Notes: a model not told the origin generated them from the sequence alone. Shown: positions 10,380-21,822, numbered from the stretch's first letter. The stretch is DNA of 64,000 bases from Pyrus communis (GCF_963583255.1 NC_084806.1:29760935-29824934); one strand, 5' to 3'. Made by a program: numbers and translations.

Positions 10380-12464
10380 TCAGAGTCTATTGGCACGACT
10401 TACTGTGATGCTGGTGGAGTGTTCAAGTTGATCAGAATCAGATGGCTCCCAGTTGAGCGTAGACGAAAGAATCTTGGAGAGCGTGATGAAGGCTTCACCC
10501 ATGCTTGGCCGAGAGTTGACCTGAGGAGCAACACAGCGTTGAGCCAACTGGGCCATGGAAAAGGCAAGGTCCAAGGGGTACTCACGCTTGAGGTAGGGAT
10601 CCATGAAGCCTTCAAGTTTCTCTCTCACACGGTCTCCTTCCAACACCCCATTTATGGATGCAGATAGCAATACCTCTTCACTGTTTTTCTCAATGCCATC
10701 TGCGGCAGCAGCGGCCACGGCTTCTCTTCCGGATAAGAGCTCCAACAAGACAACCCCAAAAGCAAAGACATCTAGTTTGGGAGTAATGACTCCGTTCTGG
10801 ATGTACTCCGGGGCCATATATCCATGAGTGCCCACCACATGTCTGGTGAGTTGGAGTGCTTGTTCTTGCTGCGAGTCTTGATCACTGCGGTGGTTGTCCA
10901 AGTCGACAGCTCTTGCCAAGCCAAAATTGGAAACCTTGGCCCTCCAGTTGGCATCCAAGAGGATGTTGCTGTTCTTCAAGTTGTTGTGTATGCAGGGAGG
11001 GTGGGAGAAGTTGTGGAGATAATTAAGCGCATCAGCCACGTCGTGGGCAATCTGAACCCTCTGCTTCCATGACAAGGACATATTATGATGAAGGCAGTCT
11101 GCGAGAGAGCCGGAGGGAGCGTACTCATAGACAAGGTAAGTGTGTGCCTCATGGACGCAGAAGCCAGACAGTCTTATGATGTTGGAGTGATTGATCCGCT
11201 TCAGAAGGTTGATCTCATTCTCATTACCCTCCCCTTTCACGACTTTGATGGCCGCCTCATCCCCCTCAAACGATCCCTTGAACACCGAAGAGTGTTTGTT
11301 AATTCTGTTGGCCTCGCTGAAGAATTGGGTGGCCCTCTGTAGTTCCTCCACTGTGTAAACAGACAAGGACTCAACGGCATGCCGAAGACCTCTGGAAGAA
11401 ACGGCAGTAGACGACCACGATTTGGTGTCTGATGAAGGCAGCGAGGTTGGCATATTCAAGTGGTCTGGGCTCCTGTGACCAGAAGATGATGAGACTTGTA
11501 GTTTGGATTTGGGAGACGACGGGTAATGGTGGCGAGGAGGATGACGACGATGGTGGAATAAGAAGAAGGCAAGAACAAGGAGGGTCAGGAGGCAAGCAGC
11601 TCCTACGCCAACACCCACAAAGATCCACTTCTTGTTGCTGGAGGAGGAGGAGTTCCCAGCTGCTGGCGGCGATGATGGAGGAGGAGGAGGAGGAGGAGAG
11701 AAGAGTTGCAGTTGAGAAGGTGAAGGTTTCGTGGTGAGAGGAACCAGAATTGGGGTGAAGGGATAAATGATGTCACTGGAGGATAGGCGGTTGGCTTCGA
11801 GCAAGGTGGAGCGGTCGATGCCGAAGCGGTCAGCGATGGTGGAAGGCTCGTCCCCCCAGGTGACAATGTAAGAAAGGAGGAAGAGGACCCCAGCGGCAGT
11901 CTGGTTGGCGGTGGGGCAAGCGCATCGGAGGGGGACTTGGAGGGAGAGGCCGACGGTGAGGTTTTCGGCGTCGAAGGGGTTCTGGGCCATGAGGGACTGG
12001 CAGGTGGTTAGGCCCTGGTAGGTGTTGTTGGCGATTCCGAAGTAGGTGTCGGAGGACTTCAAGACGTACGAGGAGTTGTGCTGGTAGTAACTGTAATTAT
12101 TGTTGGAAAAGCAGGAGCAGTTGACGGGGACGATGACCGGAGTGCCGGTGGGGATGGGGTCGACGTCGGACACGTTGTTGGCGGAGGCGATCTGGGTGGG
12201 GAGGGAGTTGAGGAGGTAGGCGATGGAGGAGGGAGAGTTGTAGAAAGGAGGGAGGGAGCGGAAGGTGAGGTAGGAGAGGCATGAGGAAGCGATGCCGTTG
12301 CAGACGTAACCGTCGGTGGTGTTGTAGTCGTTGTAGCAGTCGAGCTGCTTGTTATCAACGTAGCTCTGCTGCCCTTGCACCACCACCACAGTCACCGGCG
12401 TCGCCGCCACCAACAACAACAGTAGGACGACCCAGTCCCACCATAAGCGTGAAATGGTCATCAT
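10380..12464 (-). CDS. LYK5: LysM receptor-like pseudokinase, LYK4/LYK5 type
   Basis: This is an intact single-exon gene of 694 codons. I start it at ATG 12,464; the open frame extends two codons further only to a GTG. Layout: signal peptide (about 1-31, hydrophobic, ending VVVQGQ); cysteine-rich ectodomain with three LysM repeats separated by the CxC pairs at residues 116/118 and 181/183; proline-rich linker (about 255-267); one membrane span (about 280-303) followed by a His/Arg-rich stop; cytoplasmic kinase fold (about 385-672). The ATP-site lysine remains (AAIKVV, K407), but the Gly-rich loop is absent. The catalytic HRD is HNN (493-495) and the Mg-binding DFG is NFG (513-515), while APE (551-553) is kept. 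It should therefore be catalytically dead, as in Arabidopsis LYK5, a chitin-oligomer receptor that signals through the active kinase CERK1 at the plasma membrane. LYK4 versus LYK5 orthology is not settled from sequence alone. Confidence 0.93.
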   Translation of the reverse strand: MMTISRLWWDWVVLLLLLVAATPVTVVVVQGQQSYVDNKQLDCYNDYNTTDGYVCNGIASSCLSYLTFRSLPPFYNSPSSIAYLLNSLPTQIASANNVSDVDPIPTGTPVIVPVNCSCFSNNNYSYYQHNSSYVLKSSDTYFGIANNTYQGLTTCQSLMAQNPFDAENLTVGLSLQVPLRCACPTANQTAAGVLFLLSYIVTWGDEPSTIADRFGIDRSTLLEANRLSSSDIIYPFTPILVPLTTKPSPSQLQLFSPPPPPPPSSPPAAGNSSSSSNKKWIFVGVGVGAACLLTLLVLAFFLFHHRRHPPRHHYPSSPKSKLQVSSSSGHRSPDHLNMPTSLPSSDTKSWSSTAVSSRGLRHAVESLSVYTVEELQRATQFFSEANRINKHSSVFKGSFEGDEAAIKVVKGEGNENEINLLKRINHSNIIRLSGFCVHEAHTYLVYEYAPSGSLADCLHHNMSLSWKQRVQIAHDVADALNYLHNFSHPPCIHNNLKNSNILLDANWRAKVSNFGLARAVDLDNHRSDQDSQQEQALQLTRHVVGTHGYMAPEYIQNGVITPKLDVFAFGVVLLELLSGREAVAAAAADGIEKNSEEVLLSASINGVLEGDRVREKLEGFMDPYLKREYPLDLAFSMAQLAQRCVAPQVNSRPSMGEAFITLSKILSSTLNWEPSDSDQLEHSTSITVSRANRL

Positions 12465-13874
12465 GGACACCGGCTACGGGTGGCCTATGAGGCTGTATGT
12501 CAGTGAGAAATTGTTTATAATTTTCAAAGAGACCTACCAGTGCCTGGCTTTAATTAATGGACAAGGATTGTCTACCTTCTCCTTTTGATGTCGTTAAGCC
12601 ACGTCAATACTTTATATTATATTTTTTTATAAAGATAATAAAATAAAAATAAATAAAAATATAAAATATTAATATAGTTTAAGCGTGATTACATAAATAA
12701 GAGAGCACAGAAAAATACCGAAAATAAAAAAGCAGACAATCTTCGTCCTTAATTAATTGAATTCAAATCAGAAGGCTCAACGCGTCTTATTAATTGTTTA
12801 CTGTCTTTTTGTTGACGTTTGATTTTTCTTTCCAATTTCTCACGCCGCATTCAGACGTATTCCCGTCTCTGTCATTTTTTTGGGTCGTCCCTGGAATGCC
12901 TACCAACCATTAAACAAGACAAGACGAAACAAAACAAAACAAACTAACACGTTAAATAAAATAAAAAATTACATTTCGAATTGTTCATGTATTTTCGTTT
13001 TCACTAGTTTTGAATAAACTAGTCTAGTAATTAAAAAATAAAAAAAATTACATTTGTTCAAGTTGCCTTTCGTTCTATTCAAAATGGAAGGATTACAAGA
13101 CAGAATGAAACAAGTGCTCGTTGTTGCAAAAAAACCAATCCTTTGTTGCATAGTCCTTTGTGATTTTACATCTTTATCACTCCTAACAACCCTATAACTA
13201 TAATTTGAACGGTATAACATCCAATTGTGAACCCGGCATTTCACATCTAACAAGAAAAATACTTCCCCAAACTCACTATCCGGTGAAAAAGCAACCCCTA
13301 CCATGACAATGATAATAACTCCAGTGAACTCAACTAGTACCATCCATTACCAACACGCTCAATCACACTTCCTTTTGAGGCCGCGGCCGCATCTTCTGCA
13401 CGCTAAAATGGCAGCCCAAACTCCTCCTATCAAAGCAATTACCAAAACTGCAACATCCAATGGAACTTTGTATAGTTACAAACAGCATTTCAAGGAAATG
13501 TGACCTTCAAATAAATTTATATATAAAAATTAAAAAAAAAAAGTAAAAAAAAAGCAAAACAAAATACGATGATCTAGTTAAAGAGCTTTGAACATGGTTT
13601 GATGTCCCCACCCCACTCTTTGTCCCTTGAAAAATTTAAAAACAGACAGACAAACAAACAAAAGGAAATACGAAGACAGGAAGCACTTCCCCTTCCTTTA
13701 TGATGGTCTAGTTCAATTTTCAGATTTTATCATGGAGCTTTAAAACCTTCTCTTTCTTTTTCTCGTTCCATTTATCCATTCCCATAGGCTATAAATATTT
13801 TTGCATAAAACACTGAAAGATCACGCATGCAGTGAAGAAACAAAACAGCTAGGCACACTCCGAGCAAGAAGCAC
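12465..13874. other. Intergenic: LYK upstream region and PhoD-like 3' flank
   Basis: About 12,465-12,960 is the A/T-rich upstream region of the LysM kinase gene, and I cannot place a promoter with confidence. About 13,500-13,874 is probably 3' untranslated and flanking DNA of the PhoD-like gene. One small minus-strand open stretch between stops (13,475-13,363) encodes a hydrophobic segment followed by a Cys/Arg/Lys-rich tail. It has no Met and I cannot assign it; it is discussed as a finding. Confidence 0.6.
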
Positions 13875-16645
13875 TCAACAGTAAAGCTCAAAGTCTGAGA
13901 GTAACATACTAGCTATAGCACAAGAAGCTAAAATAGCCAGGCGGTATCTGACAATCCATGGTAGACTGACTTCCAGAGAGCAGTGCCTTTGATGCTCTCT
14001 TGTTTTCTTGGTGATCGAAGAGTTGAAATTTCTTGCCTGCAATTCCGATAGCGATGTGGCTACACCTACCACTGGATTTCCGTTCACATCCCTCACTTCA
14101 ATTTTCAATGTCACAGGAGTGGCATTCCAGTCTATCTCAACTGCTCCAAAATTAGGCAGACCTGTTAAAAAAAAACATCCAGAAAGTAAAAGTTCTGATA
14201 TTTTCTCATCAGGAAACTCGTAGACAAGTCACGTTACGACGTCATGCATACCATATGTGCACGACCTATATCTGCAGTTGTGGTCTATGACTCTCATAGT
14301 GGTAGGAGTTAACCATGCCAAAAATCTCACTAACAAGTGCAACGGCTGTGGGACTACCTTCTCAACTGCTTGGGTAATCCCACTTGCAGTAACATCATAC
14401 AATGGATACCCAGTTGCGCAATCATAACGTGTAATTTCTCCAAAGTGAACATCTCCACTTATGAAAAACGTTCCATCCCTCTACAAGGAAGAGGATTTTT
14501 AAAAGAGCTGATTTAAGCATCCCCCAGTCTCAGACCAAATAGATAGATCGATATATAGAGATAAAGAGTGACTAATTTGTAAAAGTAAGAAAAAAAGACA
14601 CCCAGCATCAGGCACCTGCTGCTTGTATCATAACTAGAAGTCATAACTAAAATAAGTTCAATTAAAAATATGCATCTTGGAGCATGCATATCCCACCTTA
14701 CTATCTTCTATCAATTTAAATAGCCGATCTCTCTCCTTTGGAAAACGTCCCCAAGATTCCATGTAAAACAATGGCCCAGTGGTTGCCGAAAGATTTGATA
14801 TTACCTGAATTGGAAGAAAAAATAATCACTCAAACGTATGACAGATAAACAAAACTTGCAGAAGAGACATGGCACATGTAACCAACCCAACTATCCAAAT
14901 ACTGGGGACTAGTTCACAAGTAAAATTAAATATATAGCAACAGCTTCGTGTAGAACGACAAATGCTATGCACTTATTCAAGCATAATAACTCAATATAAT
15001 GTAGGCATTAACTGACAACATACCTGTATAGAAGATCCAATAATGGTAACTGATGTTGGAGAACTGTTCAGCTCCTTTTCTAACCATTCCCACTGTGAAC
15101 TCCCCAAAATAGTTCCATCACTACGTAATGGGTCTCTATGATATCTAGTATCTAATAGTATAACCTGAGGAAGTTTCAGTTGCTGATGTTTGATTAGTCA
15201 GAGTTTCAGTTGCCGATAATATTGCACTAAATCCCAAATAAGCTTTCCTGGGAAAGGCCATTTAAATTCCACAAGAAAAAAATGTTTCAGAGAAACTATA
15301 AAAAACTTTTACTTTGATACCTTTACTAGTCTACCAATGGGTCCAAGTGTATAAGATGCATAAACTCCGTCTTGCTTACGCCTACAGTTGAACAGTTATA
15401 TAACAACTCAAAATAATCAGTAATAATTTGGCATTACGAATTAATAATATAGCTCTATACAGTTACACCAGAATTAGAAAAAGTTAAAATTAATGACGTT
15501 TTGACGTTCTAGCAAGGAAGCTTTAACAATGTGAACCCCAACATCTTTGGATATCAATAAGGTCATAATGACAATATTATAAACAGGTCCTCACCGTGGA
15601 CTATCTTGAGGTTCACCCAAGAAATCAAGGAGAAGCCTTTGATTAGTTACTTTCCTGCTAAATTCCTTTCCTGCATCATTTAGTCCATAATCGTGGTCAT
15701 CCCATGTGCCAATTACCTGCGAGATTGACATGCTACCACTTTGAACGAGGAGTAATTATATGAAAATGTGAACAAGCAAGAATAAGAATCTCAACAACGA
15801 TTCAGACAGAAATGTGAGGATTAACCACCTTAGTATTCTTTCGAAGACGAGAATAGCCAGGGTTAGACTTGGCTTTCCCATATCTGGACTTCATTTCTTG
15901 CTCAGAAGAAGGAATAAATCTAGGGGAATTCCTCCATGGACCAATTGTTCTTTCCTTTCCAAATATTTTAAAAGGACGCCTAATGTCTCCATAGATGTTA
16001 TCACCAAGCCAAATGAAAACTTGGGGATCAAAATCGATTATTGCATTCCAGATGGGCTGCACAAAAGAAAAAGTTTCTGGCATGACATTTCGTTGTGTGG
16101 CCCTAAACCCTAAACCATGAAGCTAGATGGCATATGAAAAGGTAAGAAACATTTGCAGTGGGTCTCGCGAGCGGAAAGTAAAAGCAGACAGACACAATAC
16201 GCACAGAAACATTGCGTAAATAGTAAATACTGTAATCGGTCAAATGGAAAGTTGGAGTACACACTACTAGGAATCAAATTTTGTTGTAAGGAGATTGGCA
16301 TTAGGGCAATGGCATAATGATATTGCCCCTGGAACCTGGAGGAGCGGAGCCATGGAAGGCGGGGCTCCAACAACTAAGCTAACTATGTTACTTTGATTTC
16401 GGCATTGGGCAATTTGTATAAATTAGGAAATTGAATCGCCTAACAACTGATATCGACCTGTCATTTCATAGTAATGAAAAAGAGGAGATGAGTGGAGGAA
16501 GAGACGTCACCTGAGGAGCTCCCTGGTTGGCGCATGATCCAAAGCCAATACGAGTAACCAGGTGGTGATGCGCAGACTCAGCCGCCACTTCAACCGCCGC
16601 CGCTGTCAACCACCACCACCACCACCACCACAACTTCCAACCCAT
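13875..16645 (-). CDS. PhoD-like metallophosphatase, 8 exons, intact
   Basis: Exons: 16,645-16,511; 16,056-15,829; 15,716-15,595; 15,381-15,321; 15,164-15,024; 14,804-14,697; 14,480-14,252; 14,161-13,875. All junctions are GT-AG and the phases fit, giving 436 residues (1,311 bp with stop). The family is PhoD-like (alkaline phosphatase D-related) metallophosphoesterase, as in Arabidopsis At5g42370; its substrate is unknown. Metal-site motifs occur in order: RIGFGSCANQ near residue 35, VFIWLGDNIYGD in exon 2, GTWDDHDYG in exon 3, VILLDTRYHRD in exon 5 and FISGDVHFGE in exon 7. The N-terminus starts MGWKL followed by seven tryptophans in a row, encoded by a TGG repeat, and the C-terminus has a hydrophobic segment (YRLAILASCAIASMLL), so membrane attachment is likely. 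The start is the first ATG in frame with GFGSC. It is divergent from the UPF0047 gene, with 222 bp between start codons. Confidence 0.93.
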
Positions 16646-16867
16646 CGCTCTCTCTCAATTCACAATTCCCCTTTACTCTTTCTATCACGTGATTATAAGA
16701 AAAGAAAAGAAAAACAAGGGCACAGGAAATCCGGTTGCATTTTTCTCCTTCTTTTATATTTCTCTTATTTAAAAGATGGGCTTTAGTTGGGCTTTGTCGC
16801 AAACCACAGAAAATCAAAGGCATACAAAAGCCCGCTTACTTAGGGATACATCGCTTTGTCATTGAAA
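16646..16867. promoter_or_regulatory. Shared head-to-head promoter region
   Basis: Only 222 bp separate the ATG of the PhoD-like gene (minus) from the ATG of the UPF0047 gene (plus). The region must hold both 5' UTRs and the core promoters of both, so they probably share a bidirectional promoter. I see no certain TATA box for either gene. A purine-rich stretch (gaaaagaaaagaaaaac) lies at about 16,699-16,716. Confidence 0.6.
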
Positions 16868-18837
16868 ATGCAAATGCAACGCTCACTCAGTGCGAGTCTG
16901 AGTCCGAGTAGAAGAGGCAGAGGCACCGCTGTCGATTCACTTCCAATGGCAGCCGCCGGTGGTCCTAAGTGGGCCCAGAAGACCATAACTCTGCCTCCCT
17001 TCAAGAGGGGTTGTCATCTCATCACCCCTAAGGTACCTACTCTTTTGAATTTTGATTCTTGAGTTGATCCATCCATCAAACACTAACCCTTGATTTGAAA
17101 TCAATTGAGTTGGATTCACAGTGAAACATGTGTGAAACATGTGTTCAGGTCTCTTAGAAATTTAATTTCTATTTGAATTTTCAGATAGTGAAGGAAATTG
17201 GGGAGGACTTGTCAGACTTCAAGTGTGGCCTTGCCCATCTCTTCTGTAAGTTTGCCTGCCTAATACTGTTTTCTTTCGACACTTGTTTTGCTTGTTTTGA
17301 ATGAATATATAACATCTGTGTATATTTATTTGTGGGTAATATTTCAGTGCAGCACACAAGTGCTTCTCTTACTATCAATGAGAATTATGACTCTGATGTT
17401 CGTCACGATGCAGAGACATTCCTCAATACCATTGTTCCTGAGGTTACTTACTTTCGTCTTGTTTCCTTTCCCCTGTATTATGGTCACATGATTCACATCT
17501 TATGTACCAGCAGCACTAGCAAGCATTATATGATGTTCTCGTCTTCATTTATTTTCAGGGGACCTCTGCACCATGGAAGCATACCCTTGAAGGTTAGTAT
17601 TCGATTCCATTTCATTGTTTCATTCACGGCCTTCGTTTCTTCTTTCGAAGAATACTTTGCTTTTCTCTGTTTTAACCCAATTGCTATAAGGCTATAACTT
17701 GGTTGGCTACGTCTTTGAGTTTGCATTATATGCACTGTCGTTTGACTACTAGCTACTGTGGTGCCTAGTAGCTCTGAATTTAAGTTATCTGAGTTTTACA
17801 GGCCCAGATGACATGCCAGCACATATTAAATCATCAATGTTTGGCTGCACACTGACGTAAGGATACCTTACTAGCTTGTTTAAAACTGTTTACATGTGCT
17901 GTGAGGAATTTACGGCCTCGTTGGCATTTACATGTTCCTTGTTCTCATGCAGGGTTCCAATTACAAATGGAAAACTCAACATGGGAACATGGCAGGTATG
18001 TAAAAGTGAAAACCATTATTCAACTTTTCTAAGTTTTCTACCTCTAAAGGGCTTGAATCTCTCAACCTTGAAATTAGGGTTTATGCTTGGAAAGATTTTC
18101 ACCTATGCTCTGCTGCTTAATAAATATATTGGATGATGCCTAATTATTCTCTGTAGGAATAGAACTTAAAGTAAATTCTGGAGAAAGAAATGCATCATGT
18201 TAAGGGAAGGTAAACCGCAGAGCAGTAATTAAGAACTTACTAGCTGCAAAAGAAGTTTTTATGAGAACATTTACATTCTGAGCCTTGTTCCCTACTACCG
18301 TTGAAGTGTCAGTAACGGCTAGAACTATTTTTTTATGTAGGCAGAACATGTAAGTTAAAAGACACATGTTTTGAATGCTGGTGGTCAATGGCGTTAGTGC
18401 ATGATGGAATGTTTTAGAGACCTTACTATAAGCATCTTGACTAGGCGTAAAATTCTTGTATTTGAGTATATAAGCTGAGCGTGGAGTATGAACTCATGAG
18501 AACAGAATGATAGATAAGATATGCATAGGCCTTTTTTTTAAGATTTCATCAACCCCTTTAATTTCTAAGGGACATGTGAGTGAGGCAATTAATGGCGCTA
18601 TGGAATTACTCTTTGGCTAACAATTACTCTGTTTTTTCCTTTTTTATAAACATCACATTCTATTTCCATTGCATAATTGTTTGGCTCTCTAATAAATCAA
18701 AATTTCCGGTGTGTTATAGCTTATGGAATATTGTTTCTTTTTTACTTGTATTGATGCTGCTTCAGGGAATATGGTTGTGTGAGCATCGTGACCATTCTAC
18801 AGCACGGAAAGTTGTGGTTACCCTGAATGGAATATGA
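16868..18837 (+). CDS. UPF0047 / YjbQ family protein, 7 exons, intact
   Basis: Exons: 16,868-17,032; 17,185-17,245; 17,348-17,442; 17,559-17,592; 17,802-17,856; 17,953-17,995; 18,766-18,837. All introns are GT-AG, the phases fit, and the total is 525 bp (174 residues). The family is UPF0047/YjbQ (TIGR00149), annotated from bacterial work as a secondary thiamine-phosphate synthase; the plant role is not established. Hallmarks are GLAHLFLQHTSASLTINENY (exons 2-3), PWKHTLE with GPDDMPAHIKSSMFG (exons 4-5, conserved His residues), ITNGKLNMGTWQGIWLCEHR (exons 6-7) and a C-terminus of VVVTLNG. The N-terminal 30 residues are Ser/Arg-rich, which may be a weak organelle-targeting sequence; an internal Met (MAAAGGPKW) is an alternative start giving a protein of near-bacterial length. 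The last intron is the longest at 770 bp. Confidence 0.93.
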
Positions 18838-19965
18838 GATTCTAAGATTTGGATATTTTTCATCCAAGTCTGTAGATAAGTCGTACATAGACATCTGGTT
18901 TGTTCATGGGAACCTCCTGGAGAGATGTTAACGTCCTAGCTGTTTTCTGCATCTTTCTGGCTGAATGAACATCTGGGACCTTGTTACTTGTAAACGATTT
19001 ACTACTTTTGTGCTGCAGAATTGTTGAAAATGTAAGAAGTTACGTGTTCGGATGTGGGAGGTAAAATCCGATGAAATTGAAGATTTACCAAGCTCGATTA
19101 TTGTAGAGACCCTTGAATATGTCACGCAGGAGCTCTATCATCGGGTTTCATAAAACTAGAAAATTTAAACTACTTGTTAACCAAGTGACTTATTACTAAA
19201 ATATTTCAGTTATATGTAATGAATAAAAATGTCATAAGGGTAATAAAGATCAATTAGTATGCAAGCATTGGCAGTAGCATTATTCGGTGAACTTGTCCTT
19301 TTTCTCGACAGTTTTGTTCTGAATGTGGAATGTAAAACCCAAACAAATTAGGAACAAAACAAGTAACAAGATTGCACAAACTAGTTGCAAACCCAGGACA
19401 CGAAACCGGACGCCAAATTAAACCCTTACTAGTCAGACAAACTCGAGTTTATTACATTCATCTTGTGATTGGGTTTATTCAATTTAAAAAGAAAAAGAAA
19501 AAAATGTAAATCAAAACCGACAAATCACAACACTCAAGCCATTCCCCAGCCAGTTAAAAATTATTCCCATTGTTTGTGAAGAATTTCTGCACTGACCAAT
19601 CTATGGCTACAGTCAACAGAGACAAGCCCTTCGATAGGGTTTGTTCCGAAGCCTAGCAATCAACATCTTAATGCACAAGGAAAATCAAACTTTGGTATGG
19701 CCCGAAGATAAAGTACAATGCATTGTGATAGATTGTGATCCAAGCAACAACTTATGGGCGAAATACTTCGACGTTACTCTGAAATTGGGAGCACACAGTA
19801 GCAATAGCATCATCTCAGAGCTAAATCAAATCACGCCATCCCAGATCTGACTGAAACAAAATAGATAACAATCTAACACTCTCACACCTGTTCGTCAGAG
19901 AGCAGCAGCAGCATCAACACAATGTCTATCTATTCTCTCTCAATCAAAGAGCAAATTAACAACTT

Positions 19966-20017
<52 letters not shown>

Positions 20018-20109
20018 ATACGAGAGAGACCAAGAGAGATAGAGAGAAGCATTATCCGGAGAGGTGGGGAGGAAAAGACAGAAGAAACAGCCGAAGGGAT
20101 TTGGTGATT
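18838..20109. other. 3' flank of the UPF0047 gene and unassigned DNA
   Basis: 18,838 to about 19,250 is probably the 3' UTR and terminator region of the UPF0047 gene. From 19,300 to 20,109 I recognise no coding sequence. A GA microsatellite near 20,000, with CT on the minus strand, is the kind of tract often seen in plant 5' UTRs, but no minus-strand gene follows it in this window. Confidence 0.5.
19972..20014. repeat. (GA)n microsatellite
   Basis: This is a pure GA dinucleotide run of about 43 bp that ends at gaggtaata. The longer open frame across it (Glu-Arg repeats) is an artefact of the repeat. Confidence 0.95.
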
Positions 20110-21822
20110 GGGAGAGAATTGAACACAGAAGGATCAAGCTTGTTCAGTTGATTTTTGTGAAGATGGAGATATGACACATATCCAAAAACTCGCGGTTCGA
20201 GATGAAGGACACAAGGGAGCGAGACATGATCAACAAGCACAACCAAAGGAGTTCAAAAAAAGAGAATCCGTGATGGCATTCGGTTCATGAGATAAATGGT
20301 GTAAGTCACAGCATCGACCCAATGTCTTGGGTGCGCAAGCACCAATTAGAAGGGCACGGATAATCTCAAGTAGGTGTCTATTTTTTCATCCAACTACTTC
20401 ATTTTGTTGTGGGGTCTGAGGACAAGTAGTCTCATGAAGAATACCCTTGTCCTTGAAGAATTGGGACATGTCTTGATTAAGATATTTACCACCATAGACC
20501 ATGTGATAAAAGATTTTGAAGATTCCACCCACATCACTCTTATTTTTCATGAGGTACAACCATAGACCATGCTGAGGAGTAACCGGAGATGGTCCCCACG
20601 CATTAGAATGAATCAATTGGACATGTTCTTTTATTAAAACTCGGAGAAAATGAAGCATGATGGCTTTTAGCTAATGTGCAGACATTGCACTTGAGACAAG
20701 AATCTGAACTATTACTAAATAACAACAGAAGCAATTTCCGCAAATAACCAAATGAGCCATGACCTAGGCAACGATGCCACAACTGAACAGTCTTCAACTT
20801 CCCGTTATCCTGACTTCACTTGATGAACATGACCATGTGCAACATCGTTAACATAGTACAACCCTGTCCTCTTAGTACCACGGCCAAGGATCGCCTGAGA
20901 CCAGATATCCTTAAGTAAACAGAAGGATGGAAACAATAGCACAAAACACTCTAATTGTTCGATGATCTGTCCCACAAATAATAAATGGCTAGACAGTTTG
21001 GAAATAAGTAAGGTGTAAGGAAAGAGTAAGAGTAAGAGCTATCGAACCCGCCTTTGTAATTGGAGCAACGCCTTCATTGGTAGTGACACTATTCCGTGAA
21101 GGTGGTGTTGTGGAACTAAAGAGGGTATGATCATAAGTCATATGATCAGTAGCCTCTAAGTTAATAATCCAACCCGTATCATAATCAATGGACGCAATTA
21201 GGGAAGTGCCTGTTTTACCTAGGTCATAGGACTGCTCATGCGAAGCAATCATGTTCAATAGTGAGAGTTGTGGGTCCAGTTCATCCATGTCTGCTTCCTG
21301 ATGTCGTCCCGCTGGTGGGTTGATTGGGGCCCGTTACATTGTGGATGATAACATCGTCGTCAGCTCCTTTCCTTCGCGAGCTTTGGTCTCCAAACTGCAA
21401 GGCACTGAAGTTAGGATTTTCATGCGAGCCAAAGGTCGGGGCAATGACTAGAACCACGGTTCTGTCATCAATTGTTATTTTTATTTTTTCGTTTTGTTTT
21501 ATTTTGTTTCGGTTTTTTTGAGGTTTAGTGGTACTTTCTTGTATCAAGACTTGTGAATCTGGTTGCAGGCAGTGATTTCGGTGGCCAACAGAAGCTTTCA
21601 TGTCGGCGGTGACAGGGATTAGGGTTTAGAGGAAGAGACAGATCGAAACCGGCTCTGATGTCAAGATAAAAAGTACACTATTTAACATTCATCATATTCT
21701 TCTTCCTCTAGGAGGCAATATGTATAAAACACACACCTTGTGATACAAGTAACATCAAATGAATTCTAACTAAATTAGAAAACACAATGATATTCCTAAT
21801 CAATCTAGGGCTCACGCCAACA
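20110..21822 (-). mobile_element. Copia element H, decayed and truncated
   Basis: This is a minus-strand Ty1/copia relic. The 5' LTR is at 21,822-21,659 (TGTTGGCGTGAG ... TCTTGACA, 164 bp). It is followed by a damaged methionine-tRNA primer site (TCAGAGCC at about 21,656-21,649). Then come gag remains (21,601-21,281), a protease region in which the active DSGA is degraded (NLEATDHMT, about 21,160), the pre-integrase zinc block (LWHRCLGHGSFGYL at about 20,780, CNVCTLAK) and integrase pieces (HSNAWGP at 20,605; TPQQNEVVG near 20,390; HLEPRVFGYV near 20,195). Reverse transcriptase, RNase H and the 3' LTR are absent, so the element is cut at its 3' end near 20,110. Confidence 0.75.
21659..21822 (-). 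repeat. 5' LTR of copia H
   Basis: On the minus strand it starts TGTTGGCGTGAGCCC at 21,822 and ends in TTGACA at 21,659, next to the remnant primer site. A TTTTATACAT box lies near 21,727. No second copy is visible, so the boundaries rest on the TG/CA ends and the primer site. Confidence 0.6.

Noticed and set aside
10260..12490. Several long plus-strand and alternative-frame ORFs opposite the LysM kinase
   Set aside because: They are shadows of a G/C-rich coding exon; the minus-strand frame shows signal peptide, LysM, membrane span and kinase motifs.
19922..20107. Open frame with long Glu-Arg repeat
   Set aside because: It is a translation of the (GA)n microsatellite.
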